Origin: Kluyvera sp036759925
GTDB lineage: Bacteria > Pseudomonadota > Gammaproteobacteria > Enterobacterales > Enterobacteriaceae
Length of the DNA: 64,000 bases
Direction: 5' to 3'
Assembly (NCBI RefSeq): GCF_036759925.1
Contig: NZ_JAPKIB010000001.1
Span: 62,001 to 126,000, forward strand
The position numbers were made by a program, and so were the translations under genes. Of the stretch, positions 43,659 through 53,752 are shown piece after piece (position 1 is the first letter of the stretch; each line of letters begins with the position of its first letter). The notes under the pieces were generated by a model. The model saw nothing but the letters and a program-made list of their open reading frames with translations. It was not told the origin of the DNA and made no database searches.

Positions 43659-44543
43659 TTACTTCATATATTCGCCGCTGCGCAGCGCTTCAATACGCTT
43701 ATCCAGCGGTGGGTGGGTCATGAACATTTCGCTCAACGACTTCGATTTGCCGTTGATGCAGAACGCCATCATGCTGCTGGCTTCCTGCGGCTCATAGCTG
43801 GTTTTCAGACGCTGCAGCGCAGCAATCATCTTCTCACGGCCGACCAGCTTCGCAGAGCCCGCATCAGCGTGGAATTCACGGTAGCGCGAGAACCACATGG
43901 TAATAATGCTCGCCAGAATACCAAACACCAACTCCAGCACCGTGGCTACCGCGAAGTAAATCAGCGGGTTACCGTTGCTGCTCTCTTCGCCATCGTCACG
44001 GTTACCACCGAGGAAACCGGCGGCAATCTGCGCGATAACGCGCGAGATAAAGATAACGAAGGTATTCACGATGCCCTGGATCAGGGTCATGGTGACCATG
44101 TCGCCATTTGCGATGTGGCTGATTTCATGGGCGATAACGGCTTCCGCTTCGTCACGGCTCATGTTCTGCAACAGACCGGTGCTCACGGCTACCAGCGACG
44201 CATCACGACGTGCACCGGTAGCAAAGGCGTTCATGTCCGGCGCGTGGTACAGCGCAACCTGCGGCATAGCAATACCCACCTGCTGCGCCTGACGCGCAAC
44301 GGTGTCCACCAGCCAACGTTCCTGTTCGGTACGCGGCTGCTCAATCACTTCACCACCGACTGATTTCAGGGCCATCCATTTCGACATCATCAATGACACA
44401 ATGGAACCGCCGAAACCAAATAGCAGCGCCATAATCAGCAGACCGGTCATGCTGCTCGATTGAATTCCTGTCAGGCTTAGCACCAGCCCAAACACAACCA
44501 TTACCGCCAGGTTGGTCATCAGGAAGAGCGCGATTCGCATCAT
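43659..44543 (-). CDS. htpX: Membrane zinc metalloprotease HtpX
   Basis: 294-residue M48 protease of inner-membrane quality control, working with FtsH on misfolded membrane proteins. Two N-terminal membrane segments, the zinc site HEISH in AVIAHEISHIANGD and the downstream glutamate in REFHADAGSAKLVG are present, as are two more hydrophobic segments in between. In E. coli it belongs to the Cpx and heat-shock regulons. Between the accessory MocR/GNAT pair and prc. Confidence 0.96.
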   Translation of the reverse strand: MMRIALFLMTNLAVMVVFGLVLSLTGIQSSSMTGLLIMALLFGFGGSIVSLMMSKWMALKSVGGEVIEQPRTEQERWLVDTVARQAQQVGIAMPQVALYHAPDMNAFATGARRDASLVAVSTGLLQNMSRDEAEAVIAHEISHIANGDMVTMTLIQGIVNTFVIFISRVIAQIAAGFLGGNRDDGEESSNGNPLIYFAVATVLELVFGILASIITMWFSRYREFHADAGSAKLVGREKMIAALQRLKTSYEPQEASSMMAFCINGKSKSLSEMFMTHPPLDKRIEALRSGEYMK

Positions 44544-44700
44544 AATTTACTTTTAACCTCTTTTTAACAAAACGCACTATGCGATTACCCATATCGTAGG
44601 GGCAATACGCGAATTTTCAACGATTACGTTAGGCTAAGTCACGAGAAAGACACAACTTTACATTTTGTAGCATCGTGATTTACGAGAAGATACGAGAGAT

Positions 44701-44732
44701 AAAAAAAACAGGCACAATGACTTGTGCCTGTT
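44701..44732 (-). terminator. Intrinsic terminator of prc
   Basis: On the minus strand the 11-bp stem AACAGGCACAA/TTGTGCCTGTT with a four-base loop is followed by a long T-run, right after the prc stop. Confidence 0.9.
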
Positions 44733-44738
44733 GGGGGA

Positions 44739-46787
44739 TTACTTGGTTTCTGCCGGCTGGTCTACCGGTGCGGCCTTCTCAAGCCTTGCCAGATCGATGG
44801 CGATGTCCACCGTCTCGTCAAGGTATGGATCCGGCTCTTTATAGTCCTTTGGCAGATCTTCCAGTTTCTTCAGCGGCGGCTTACCTTCACGCTTGTAGCG
44901 ATCGTTAATCCGCGCCAGACGCGTTGCATCGTCCTCTTCGTTCTCTTTCTCACGCTGAGCGTAGTTCAGAGAAACGATACTGCGCTTATCCTTCAGTGCA
45001 TTGAAGTGAGCAATATCTTTGGCGATGTACTGGAATTCTGGATCTTTCGCAATGCGATCGCTATGCAGTTTCAGCAGTTCCGGCTCGAACGTTTTCATGT
45101 CGCCAGACTTCACATAGGTGGCAGCATTAATGCTGTCCCACGGCAGTGCGTTGTCTTCAAACTTCTCACCGGTTTCGGTCTCTTCCGTGCCGGTTGGCAT
45201 CATGATGTCCGGCGTTACCCCTTTACGCTGGGTACTGCCGCCGTTGATACGGTAGAACTTCTGAATGGTGTACTGGACCGATCCCAGCGCTGGCCATTCA
45301 GGACGCAGCATCTGATCGTAAATACGGTTCAGCGAACGGTACTGCTGGACGGTGCCTTTGCCGAAGGTCGGTTCACCGACGATCAGCGCACGACCGTAGT
45401 CCTGCATGGCAGCAGCAAAGATTTCTGAGGCCGAGGCGCTAAAGCGGTCTACCAGCACCACCAGCGGGCCTTTGTAATAGACGACGCCATCGGTATCGCT
45501 ATCTTCGCGAACCTTACCGTTGTTATCACGCACCTGTACCACTGGGCCAGACGGAATGAACAGACCGGAGAGCGAAACAGCCTCAGTCAGCGCACCACCG
45601 CCGTTGCTGCGCAGATCGATAATCACGCTGCTGACGTTCTGTTTTTCCAACTTCTGCAACTGAACCTTCACATCTTCAGTGAGGCCAACGTAGAAGCCTG
45701 GGATATCCAGCACGCCGACTTTATCTTTACCGGTACCTTTAACCGACATTTTCACCGCGCGGTCTTCAAGACGAATACGCTCGCGGGTCAAGGTCACGAT
45801 ACGGGTTTTAGAACCTTTGCCTGCCGGAAGCACTTCCAGACGGACTTTGCTGCCTTTCGGCCCTTTGATCAACGCTACGACGTCATCAAGACGCCAGCCA
45901 ATCACATCTACCATGCCTTTACCGGCCTGACCCACGCCGACGATACGATCGCCAACGCTAATGGCCTTGCTCTTCGCCGCCGGGCCGCCGGCCACCATAG
46001 AGTTAATGACGGTGTAGTCGTCATCCATCTGCAGCACCGCGCCAATACCTTCCAGAGACAGACTCATTTCGGTATTAAACTGCTCGGTGTTACGCGGAGA
46101 GAGGTAGTTGGTGTGCGGGTCGATTTCACGGGCGAATGAGGTCATCGCCAACGAGAACACGTCTTCACTGTTGGTCTGCGCCAGGCGACGAATCGCAAAC
46201 TTGTAGCGACGCGACAGCGTGTCGTGGATCTCTTTGTCGTCTTTGCCCGCCAGCTTCAGACTCAGTTGGTCAAATTTGACCTTGCCGTCCCAAAGCGCAT
46301 TCAGTTCGGCTTCGTCCTTCGGCCACGGCGCTTTGCTGCGATCGAGGTTAAAGGTGTCGGTACCGGAGAAGTTCATCGGACGCTCGAGCACCTTCAGCGC
46401 ATACTCATAGCGCTCAAAGCGACGTTTTTGCGCCAGATTGTAGAGGTCATAGAAGACATCAAGCTTGCCAGAACGCAGCTCATCGCCAATCTGACCTTTC
46501 TTCGCGGAGAATTGCTCAACGTCGCTGGCCAGCAGCACGTTGTGGCTATAGTCCAGCAGGTTCAGATAGCGGGTGAAGATTTTGGCCGAAAAGGCCTCGT
46601 CAAGATCGAACTGGCGGTAGTGGGAACGGGTAAAGCGCGATGTCACGCGCTCGCTCACCGTTGCGTGTTGCGTCTCTTCCTTCAGAACCGGAAGCTGATC
46701 AACACGGGTAATATCTTCCACCGCTAAGACCTGGCCTGTTATCACTAACAGACCAGCAAGCGCGGAGAGCCTAAAGAATTTGTTCAT
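44739..46787 (-). CDS. prc: Tail-specific periplasmic protease Prc (Tsp)
   Basis: 682 residues as in E. coli. The signal peptide (MNKFFRLSALAGLLVITG) is cleaved near VLA. A PDZ domain lies around 240-320 (GIGAVLQMDDDYTVINSM), and the S41 protease site has the Ser in DRFSASASEIFAAAMQ with the Lys in VGEPTFGKGTVQQ. It degrades proteins with non-polar C-termini and trims FtsI and MepS (with NlpI). The start MNKFF is chosen over a 16-residue extension that overlaps proQ. proQ lies immediately upstream, as in E. coli. Confidence 0.97.
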   Translation of the reverse strand: MNKFFRLSALAGLLVITGQVLAVEDITRVDQLPVLKEETQHATVSERVTSRFTRSHYRQFDLDEAFSAKIFTRYLNLLDYSHNVLLASDVEQFSAKKGQIGDELRSGKLDVFYDLYNLAQKRRFERYEYALKVLERPMNFSGTDTFNLDRSKAPWPKDEAELNALWDGKVKFDQLSLKLAGKDDKEIHDTLSRRYKFAIRRLAQTNSEDVFSLAMTSFAREIDPHTNYLSPRNTEQFNTEMSLSLEGIGAVLQMDDDYTVINSMVAGGPAAKSKAISVGDRIVGVGQAGKGMVDVIGWRLDDVVALIKGPKGSKVRLEVLPAGKGSKTRIVTLTRERIRLEDRAVKMSVKGTGKDKVGVLDIPGFYVGLTEDVKVQLQKLEKQNVSSVIIDLRSNGGGALTEAVSLSGLFIPSGPVVQVRDNNGKVREDSDTDGVVYYKGPLVVLVDRFSASASEIFAAAMQDYGRALIVGEPTFGKGTVQQYRSLNRIYDQMLRPEWPALGSVQYTIQKFYRINGGSTQRKGVTPDIMMPTGTEETETGEKFEDNALPWDSINAATYVKSGDMKTFEPELLKLHSDRIAKDPEFQYIAKDIAHFNALKDKRSIVSLNYAQREKENEEDDATRLARINDRYKREGKPPLKKLEDLPKDYKEPDPYLDETVDIAIDLARLEKAAPVDQPAETK

Positions 46788-46806
46788 GCCTGGCCAGGCC
46801 TCCGTT

Positions 46807-47499
46807 TCAGAACACCAGGTGTTCTGCGCGTACAATCATTGACATACCAGAAGTAAGCTGCACACGAACGCCATCTTTGGTGATTTCCAGGATTGTGGCA
46901 TCCATGGCGTTATTGCCCGCTTTAACTTTCAGGGATTGACCGACCGTCAGCGCAGACAGATCGGATACGGGGGTAAACTTCTCTTCGCGGACTTCACGAA
47001 CAGGTTTAGCCGCCGGTTTTGCTGCCGCAGGACGTGGTTTACGCTCTGCGCCTTCTTTGCGACGTACTGGAGGACGTGGTTTACGCTCACGACGTGGCGC
47101 ATCACCTTGTTCGCCCGCAGCAGCCGCCGCTTCGCGTTTCTTCGCCTGCTGTTCAGCACGCTGTGCCTGAACGCGAGCTTTCGCTTCTTCGAGCTGCTGA
47201 CGCGCATGCGCCACGTGCTGCTCATCCAGTTCGCCGCAAGGGTTGCCGTCGAGATCGACGCGCACGGCACCTGCTTTGATACCGTAGAGGTAGCGCCAGC
47301 TGGAAGTATAAAGACGTAATGCGGAGCGCAGTTGCGTTTTGCTGAGGTTCATTTCCCCTTCAACGCGCGCAACGAGATCCTGAAAAATACCGACTTTCAG
47401 GGGGCGAGCCTCGCCTTCCGCACTAAAGCACTGCGGGAAACGTTCGGCCAAAAATGCGATAACTTCTTTACTGCTGTTCAACTTAGGTTGATTTTCCAT
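46807..47499 (-). CDS. proQ: RNA chaperone ProQ
   Basis: 230 residues (E. coli 232). N-terminal FinO domain (about 1-125; LNSSKEVIAFLAERFPQCF, TQLRSALRLYTSSWRYLYG), a basic Arg/Lys/Ala-rich linker (125-180), and a C-terminal Tudor-like domain ending GMSMIVRAEHLVF. It binds structured sRNAs and 3' ends of many mRNAs. Its stop is 19 bases before the prc start, giving a proQ-prc operon. Confidence 0.97.
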   Translation of the reverse strand: MENQPKLNSSKEVIAFLAERFPQCFSAEGEARPLKVGIFQDLVARVEGEMNLSKTQLRSALRLYTSSWRYLYGIKAGAVRVDLDGNPCGELDEQHVAHARQQLEEAKARVQAQRAEQQAKKREAAAAAGEQGDAPRRERKPRPPVRRKEGAERKPRPAAAKPAAKPVREVREEKFTPVSDLSALTVGQSLKVKAGNNAMDATILEITKDGVRVQLTSGMSMIVRAEHLVF

Positions 47500-47596
47500 G
47501 AAATTTCCTGATTACAACGGACGTAGCCAACAAGCCGCAGGCATGAACAGGCGACATTATAATGACGCATTTCGTAAATGCTACGTTATCCGTTGA

Positions 47597-48094
47597 TTAT
47601 CCTTCGACGGGTGCAAAGAATTTTTGATAATCGGTCGCTTCGAGCACTTTTTGAAGGTGGACGACCAGTTCACGCAAGCCTTTTTCATCTTCTTCGCTAA
47701 AGCGGGAGAAGACGGTGCTGTCGATATCCAGTACGCCAATGACCTGACCGTTCACCTCAAGAGGCAATACGATTTCGGCGTTGCTGGCAGCATCACAGGC
47801 AATATGACCATCAAAAGCATGGACATCTTCAATGCGCTGAACGCGATTTTCCGCCACCGCTGTACCGCAAACACCCCGACCTACCGGAATGCGTACGCAG
47901 GCAATTTTGCCCTGGAACGGCCCGAGGACCAGCGTATTGCCTTCCAGCAGATAAAATCCTGCCCAGTTCACATCAGAAAGACGCTCGTACAGCAGCGCGC
48001 TGGTATTGGAGATTACGGCCAAGAAACTGGTTTCGCCTGCCATCAATGCCTGAAAATCGCGGTTAAGATCCGCGTAAAATTCTGTTTTGCTCAT
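47597..48094 (-). CDS. msrC: Free methionine-(R)-sulfoxide reductase MsrC
   Basis: 165-residue GAF-domain enzyme, the length of E. coli MsrC (YebR). The catalytic cysteine set is visible in KIACVRIPVGRGVCGTA and HIACDAASN. It reduces free L-methionine-(R)-sulfoxide using thioredoxin. Divergent from letA and upstream of proQ on the same strand. Confidence 0.95.
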   Translation of the reverse strand: MSKTEFYADLNRDFQALMAGETSFLAVISNTSALLYERLSDVNWAGFYLLEGNTLVLGPFQGKIACVRIPVGRGVCGTAVAENRVQRIEDVHAFDGHIACDAASNAEIVLPLEVNGQVIGVLDIDSTVFSRFSEEDEKGLRELVVHLQKVLEATDYQKFFAPVEG

Positions 48095-48237
48095 TATCTA
48101 ATCACTATAGTTTACGGTGTTACTGATGCGTTGTTCAGCTTACAGCCTTATAAAATACGCATTAAGTGCGTTCGGGCTCAAGATGAATCGATACTTAGGT
48201 TAAGATAGAGTTATACATTCATTTCTCAATGTAATAA

Positions 48238-49521
48238 ATGGCACTGAAAACATCACGCATAACGCCGTCGAAAAAAATACATATTCACAAGATTGATGCA
48301 CCGTTGCCGTGGGCACATTACCAACGTTGCCCCCAGTGCGATATGCTTTTTCGGTTACCGGTCGTAAAATCATCGCAAAGTGCCTATTGCCCACGCTGTA
48401 ACGCCAAAGTGCGCGACGGGCGTGATTGGTCATTGACCCGCCTCGGCGCGATGGCCATCACCATGCTGCTGCTGATGCCCTTCGCGTGGAGCGAGCCGCT
48501 GCTGCGCCTGCATCTGCTGGGTGTACGCATCGATGCCAACCTGCTGTCCGGGATCTGGCAGATGACCGATCAGGGTGACCCCATCACCGCCGCGATGGTC
48601 TTTTTCTGCACCGTCGGCGCGCCTTCGGTGCTGGTCGTCTCTATTGCCTATCTGTGGCTCGGCAATATTCTGGGCATGAACCTCCGCCCTGTCCTGCTGA
48701 TGCTCGATAAGCTGAAAGAGTGGGTGATGCTGGATATCTACCTGGTTGGGATCGCCGTTGCCTCGATCAAGGTGCAGGATTACGCCTTCCTGCAGCCGGG
48801 AATCGGCCTGCTGGCATTTATCTCTCTGGTGGTACTCAGCATCCTGACCCTGATTCATCTGAACGTTGAACAGCTGTGGGAACGCTTTTATCCTCAACGC
48901 CCCGCTACGCGTCCGGACGGCAGCCTGCGAGTCTGCCTTGAGTGCCACTACACCGGTTTTGCCGATGCGCGCGGGCGCTGCCGACGCTGCCATACGCCGC
49001 TGCGCTACCGTCGGCGGCAGAGCCTGCAAAAAAGCTGGGCGGCGCTGGTCAGTTCGATCGTCTTTCTCATTCCCGCTAACCTGCTGCCAATCTCCGTTAT
49101 CTATGTTAACGGCGGTCGGCAGACGGACACCATCCTTTCCGGGATCATGTCGCTTGCCAACAGCAACGTGGCGGTGGCGGCGGTGGTGTTTATCGCCAGT
49201 ATTCTGGTGCCGTTTACCAAAATTATCGTGATGCTGACGCTACTGACCAGCATTCACTTTAAATGCGAACAGGGGCTGCGTACGCGCATACTGCTGCTGC
49301 GCTTTGTCACCTGGATTGGCCGCTGGTCAATGCTCGATCTGTTTGTGATTTCGTTAACCATGTCGCTCATCAATCGTGATCAGCTTCTCGCCTTCACGAT
49401 GGGCCCCGCTGCGTTTTATTTCGGCGCTGCGGTAATATTAACTATTCTTGCTGTTGAATGGCTGGACAGCCGCATACTTTGGGACGCACATGAGTCAGGA
49501 AACGCCCGCTTCACAGACTGA
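48238..49521 (+). CDS. letA: Lipid transport integral membrane protein LetA (YebS)
   Basis: 427-residue PqiA-like inner-membrane protein that supplies or accepts lipids for the LetB periplasmic tunnel. Two cytoplasmic zinc-ribbon-like sites are seen, CPQCDMLF...CPRCNAK near 32-60 and CLECHYTGF...CRRCHTP near 232-255, each followed by a membrane bundle of four segments. The last 32 bases overlap letB, so translation is coupled. Confidence 0.95.
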   Translation: MALKTSRITPSKKIHIHKIDAPLPWAHYQRCPQCDMLFRLPVVKSSQSAYCPRCNAKVRDGRDWSLTRLGAMAITMLLLMPFAWSEPLLRLHLLGVRIDANLLSGIWQMTDQGDPITAAMVFFCTVGAPSVLVVSIAYLWLGNILGMNLRPVLLMLDKLKEWVMLDIYLVGIAVASIKVQDYAFLQPGIGLLAFISLVVLSILTLIHLNVEQLWERFYPQRPATRPDGSLRVCLECHYTGFADARGRCRRCHTPLRYRRRQSLQKSWAALVSSIVFLIPANLLPISVIYVNGGRQTDTILSGIMSLANSNVAVAAVVFIASILVPFTKIIVMLTLLTSIHFKCEQGLRTRILLLRFVTWIGRWSMLDLFVISLTMSLINRDQLLAFTMGPAAFYFGAAVILTILAVEWLDSRILWDAHESGNARFTD

Positions 49522-52123
49522 GGCGCGAATTAAAACCAAACGCCGTATCTCTCCGTTCTGGCTGCTGCCGGTCATCGCGCTGATGATTGCCGGTTGGCTT
49601 ATCTGGAACAGCTATGAGGATCGCGGTACCACCATCACCATCGACTTCATGTCGGCGGACGGTATTGTGCCGGGCCGAACCCCAGTACGCTTCCAGGGCG
49701 TCGAGGTCGGCACGGTTCAGGATATTCGTCTTGCCCAGGACCGCAGCAAAATTGAAGTGCGCGCCAGCATTAAATCCGATATGGAAGATGCGCTGCGCGA
49801 CGAAACCCAGTTCTGGCTGGTCACCCCGAAGGCGTCTCTTGCCGGGGTATCCGGGCTCGATGCCCTGGTTGGCGGCAACTATATCGGCATGATGCCTGGC
49901 AAAGGCGAAGCGCGCGATCACTTTACCGCGCTGGATACGCAGCCGAAATATCGCCTCAACAACGGCGAGCTGATGATCCATCTGCACGCCCCGGATTTAG
50001 GTTCGCTCAACAGCGGGTCACTGGTCTACTTCCGCAAAATTCCGGTCGGCCGCGTCTATGACTACGCCATTAACCCGAACAATCAGGGCGTCACTATTGA
50101 TGTGCTGATCGAGCGTCGCTTCACCAATCTGGTGAAAAAAGGTAGCCGCTTCTGGAACGTCTCAGGCATTAAGGCGGATGTAGGACTCAGCGGCGCGAAG
50201 GTGCAGCTCGAGAGCCTCGCAGCGCTGGTCAACGGCGCGATCGCCTTCGACTCCCCGCCCGATTCGCAGGCCGCTGCACAGAACGATGAATACGGCCTCT
50301 ATGAGGATCTTGCTCACAGCCAGCGCGGCGTGCTGGTGCAGCTTCAACTGCCAAACGGCGATGGTCTGAAGGCCGGTTCGACGCCAATGCTTTATCAGGG
50401 GCTGGAAGTGGGTCAGTTGACCAAACTGACGCTCAACCCGGACAACTCCGTTACCGGTGAAATGACCGTTGACCCAAGCGTGGTCTCACTGCTGCGGGAA
50501 AAAACGCGCATTGAACTGCATCAGCCAAAGCTGTCGCTGGATAACACCAACCTGAGCTCGTTGCTTACCGGCAGCACCTTTGAGCTGGTACCGGGCGACG
50601 GCGAACCGAAAGATCGCTTTACCGTGCTGGCGGCGGATAAAACGCTGCTGCAACAGCCGGGCGTCATGACGCTGACGCTGACCGCGCCAGAAAGCTACGG
50701 TATCGATGCCGGGCAGCCTATCATGCTGCATGGGGTAAAAATCGGCCAGGTCATGGAACGCGCGTTGACGGCGAAAGGCATTAGCTTTGCTATCGCCATT
50801 GACCCGCAGTATCGCGACCTGATCCATGGCGACAGCAAGTTTGTGGTCAACAGCAAGATGGATGTCAAAGTAGGCATCGACGGCGTTGAGTTCTTAGGTG
50901 CCAGCGCCAACGAATGGCTCAGCGGCGGGATTCGTATCCTGCCGGGTGAAAAAGGGCCAATGAAGTCGATCTACCCGCTGTTCTCTAACCTCGAAAAAGC
51001 GCAGGAGAACAACCTCAGCGACTACCCAACCACCACCCTGATGCTGACGGCGGAGACGCTGCCGGATATTCAGACCGGCTCTATCGTACTGTATCGTAAA
51101 TTTGAAGTCGGTGAGGTCACCTCGGTGCAGCCTCGCGCCAACGCGTTCGATATTGCGGTGCACATTAAACCGGAATACCGTTCGCTGCTGACCCCAAACA
51201 GCGTCTTCTGGGCTGAAGGCGGCGCGAAGGTGCAGCTCAACGGCAGCGGCCTGACGGTGCAGGCCTCCCCGCTCTCCCGTGCGTTAAAAGGGGCGATCAG
51301 CTTTGACAATCTCGATGCCGCCGGCGCAGGCAGCCGTAAAGGCGATAAACGCCTGCTTTACGCATCGGAGACCGCCGCGCGCGCCATTGGTGGGCAAATT
51401 ACTCTGCACGCCTTTGATGCCGACAAGCTCTCGACCGGTATGCCAATTCGCTACCTCGGTATTGATATCGGTCAGGTGCAGAACCTGGAGCTAAACGCGT
51501 CGCGCAACGAAGTACAGGCCAGCGCGGTACTCTATCCTGAATACGTTTCGACCTTCGCTCGACGCGGCACCCGCTTCTCGGTGATCACCCCGCAAATCTC
51601 GGCGGCGGGCGTGGAGCATCTGGATACTCTGCTGCAGCCTTACGTTAACGTCGAGCCGGGCCACGGTGAAATGCGCCGTGATTTTGAGCTCCAGGAAGCG
51701 ACGATCTCCGACTCCCGCTACCTCAACGGCCTGAACATCGTGGTGGAAGCACCGGAAGCCGGTTCGCTAAGCATCGGGACGCCAATATTGTTCCGTGGGC
51801 TTGAGGTGGGCACCGTCACCGGTTTGCGTCTGGGCAGCCTTTCCGACCGCGTGATGATTGAGATGCGCATCGGCCAGCGCTACCAGCATCTGGTGCGCAA
51901 CAACTCGGTGTTCTGGCTGGCCTCTGGCTATAGCCTTGATTTTGGCCTGGTGGGCGGCGTGGTGAAAACCGGCACCTTCAACCAGTTCATTCGCGGCGGC
52001 ATCGCCTTTGCGACCCCGCCGGGCATCCCGCTAGCGCCGAAAGCGCAGGAAGGGAAACACTTCCTGCTGCTGGAGTCTGAACCGAAAGAGTGGCGCGAAT
52101 GGGGCACCGCCCTGCCGCGTTAA
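49490..52123 (+). CDS. letB: Intermembrane lipid transport protein LetB (YebT), seven MCE domains
   Basis: 877 residues, the E. coli length. One N-terminal membrane anchor (FWLLPVIALMIAGWLIW) precedes seven tandem MCE domains that stack as hexameric rings into a tunnel between the two membranes; the repeats are recognisable by recurring G-x-P-V/I-x-F/Y-x-G-x-E/K-V-G patterns (RTPVRFQGVEVGTV, GTPILFRGLEVGTV). The ATG at 49490 lies within letA; the longer frame upstream is letA antisense phase and not conserved. Confidence 0.96.
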   Translation: MSQETPASQTEARIKTKRRISPFWLLPVIALMIAGWLIWNSYEDRGTTITIDFMSADGIVPGRTPVRFQGVEVGTVQDIRLAQDRSKIEVRASIKSDMEDALRDETQFWLVTPKASLAGVSGLDALVGGNYIGMMPGKGEARDHFTALDTQPKYRLNNGELMIHLHAPDLGSLNSGSLVYFRKIPVGRVYDYAINPNNQGVTIDVLIERRFTNLVKKGSRFWNVSGIKADVGLSGAKVQLESLAALVNGAIAFDSPPDSQAAAQNDEYGLYEDLAHSQRGVLVQLQLPNGDGLKAGSTPMLYQGLEVGQLTKLTLNPDNSVTGEMTVDPSVVSLLREKTRIELHQPKLSLDNTNLSSLLTGSTFELVPGDGEPKDRFTVLAADKTLLQQPGVMTLTLTAPESYGIDAGQPIMLHGVKIGQVMERALTAKGISFAIAIDPQYRDLIHGDSKFVVNSKMDVKVGIDGVEFLGASANEWLSGGIRILPGEKGPMKSIYPLFSNLEKAQENNLSDYPTTTLMLTAETLPDIQTGSIVLYRKFEVGEVTSVQPRANAFDIAVHIKPEYRSLLTPNSVFWAEGGAKVQLNGSGLTVQASPLSRALKGAISFDNLDAAGAGSRKGDKRLLYASETAARAIGGQITLHAFDADKLSTGMPIRYLGIDIGQVQNLELNASRNEVQASAVLYPEYVSTFARRGTRFSVITPQISAAGVEHLDTLLQPYVNVEPGHGEMRRDFELQEATISDSRYLNGLNIVVEAPEAGSLSIGTPILFRGLEVGTVTGLRLGSLSDRVMIEMRIGQRYQHLVRNNSVFWLASGYSLDFGLVGGVVKTGTFNQFIRGGIAFATPPGIPLAPKAQEGKHFLLLESEPKEWREWGTALPR

Positions 52124-52130
52124 AACCCTC

Positions 52131-52160
52131 TGCGCCGGTGCCCATCACCGGCGCATTTTT
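52131..52160 (+). terminator. Terminator after letB
   Basis: Stem TGCGCCGGTG/CACCGGCGCA followed by TTTTT, seven bases after the letB stop. Confidence 0.85.
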
Positions 52161-52202
52161 ATGATAAACTGCGCGCTCTTTATCTCCTTGTGGTATTCGC
52201 CA

Positions 52203-53642
52203 GTGGCTCAAAACTCAGTCTATTTCCCCGATGAATTCCTTGCGCAGATGCGTGAGGCCATGCCGAAAAATCTCTCTTTTGATGCATTTATTGATGCCTG
52301 CCAGCGCCCGCTGCGTCGCAGCATTCGCGTCAATACGCTCAAAATTACCGTGGATGATTTTCTGGCGCTGGTTGCGCCGTACGGCTGGCAGCTAACCCCG
52401 GTTCCCTGGTGTGCCGAAGGTTTCTGGATTGAACGTGAAAATGCCGACGAGATCCCACTGGGCAGCGCCGCCGAGCATTTAAGCGGTCTGTTTTATATCC
52501 AGGAAGCCAGCTCCATGCTGCCCGTCGCCGCGCTGTTTGCCGATGGCGCAGTACCCACGCGCGTAATGGATGTCGCCGCCGCGCCTGGCTCGAAAACCAC
52601 GCAGATCGCCGCCCGAATGGAAAACCATGGCATGCTGCTGGCGAACGAGTTTTCCGCCAGCCGCGTCAAGGTGCTGCACGCTAACATCAGCCGCTGCGGA
52701 ATCGCGAATACCGCCCTGACCCACTTTGACGGCCGCGTATTTGGCGCGGCGCTTCCGGAGTGCTTCGACGCTATTCTGCTGGATGCGCCTTGCTCCGGCG
52801 AAGGCGTGGTGCGTAAGGACCCGGACGCGCTAAAAAACTGGTCGCTTGCCAGCAACCAGGAGATTGCCAGTACCCAGCGCGAGCTTATCGACAGCGCGTT
52901 CCATGCCCTGCGCCCTGGCGGCACGCTGGTCTACTCCACCTGCACGCTTAACCGCGACGAAAACGAATCGGTGGTCAACTGGCTGCTTGAGCGTTACCCG
53001 GAAGCGGTGGAAGTGCTGCCGTTAGGCGACCTTTTCCCAACCGCCGAGCAGGCGCTGACCCCGGAAGGCTATCTGCACGTCTTCCCACAAATTTACGACT
53101 GCGAGGGTTTCTTCGTCGCTCGTCTGCATAAAACGGCGGCGATCGACCCGCTGCCTGCACCTGGCTACAAGGTCGGTAAATTCCCGTTTGCGCCGATGAA
53201 AACCCGTGAGTCAGCGGCGGTAGTCGATGCGGCTAAGCGCGTGGGTATCGAGTGGGGTGCGTCGCTAACGCTTTGGCAGCGCGACAAAGAGATCTGGCTG
53301 TTCCCGGCGGAAATCGAGCCGTTGCTGGGTAAAGTGCGTTTCTCTCGCATCGGCATTAAGCTTGCCGAAACCCACAATAAAGGTTTCCGCTGGCAGCATG
53401 AAGCGGTTATCGCGCTGGCAAACACCGAGAAACTGGGGCATGAATTAACCGCTGAGGAAGCGCAGGAGTGGTATCGCGGACGCGACGTCTACCCGGGAAA
53501 TGCACCGACGCAGGACGACGTGATTGTCACCTTCCAGGGCTTTCCGCTCGGGCAGGCAAAGCGTATTGGCTCTCGTCTGAAAAACAGCTATCCACGAGAA
53601 CTGGTGCGCGATGGGAAACTTTTTATTAACAGGTCGGAGTAG
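52203..53642 (+). CDS. rsmF: 16S rRNA m5C1407 methyltransferase RsmF
   Basis: 479 residues from GTG 52203 (AQNSVYFPDEFLAQMREAM), the E. coli length; the longer frame runs back through the letB terminator and is not conserved. SAM site VMDVAAAPGSKTTQI, the two cysteines of RNA m5C methyltransferases in LLDAPCSGEG and VYSTCTLN, and a C-terminal RNA-binding part (GFRWQHEAVIALA; NSYPRELVRDGKLF). It makes m5C at position 1407 of 16S rRNA. Confidence 0.96.
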   Translation: MAQNSVYFPDEFLAQMREAMPKNLSFDAFIDACQRPLRRSIRVNTLKITVDDFLALVAPYGWQLTPVPWCAEGFWIERENADEIPLGSAAEHLSGLFYIQEASSMLPVAALFADGAVPTRVMDVAAAPGSKTTQIAARMENHGMLLANEFSASRVKVLHANISRCGIANTALTHFDGRVFGAALPECFDAILLDAPCSGEGVVRKDPDALKNWSLASNQEIASTQRELIDSAFHALRPGGTLVYSTCTLNRDENESVVNWLLERYPEAVEVLPLGDLFPTAEQALTPEGYLHVFPQIYDCEGFFVARLHKTAAIDPLPAPGYKVGKFPFAPMKTRESAAVVDAAKRVGIEWGASLTLWQRDKEIWLFPAEIEPLLGKVRFSRIGIKLAETHNKGFRWQHEAVIALANTEKLGHELTAEEAQEWYRGRDVYPGNAPTQDDVIVTFQGFPLGQAKRIGSRLKNSYPRELVRDGKLFINRSE

Positions 53643-53700
53643 CGCACAAAAAAAGCGCATTTTTTGATTGGCGAAATGCTCTGCGTTGGCTAGGATGAAA

Positions 53701-53723
53701 TGGTACGACTACTGGTCGTACCA
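53701..53723. promoter_or_regulatory. Perfect 9-bp palindrome upstream of yebV
   Basis: TGGTACGAC-TACTG-GTCGTACCA, 30 bases before the yebV start. The inner CTGGTCGTACCA resembles a FadR-type operator (CTGGTC...ACCAG). It could be an operator or a transcript-end hairpin; no T-run follows. Confidence 0.45.
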
Positions 53724-53752
53724 CACCGGTCAGCAGATTAACGGAGAGCATT

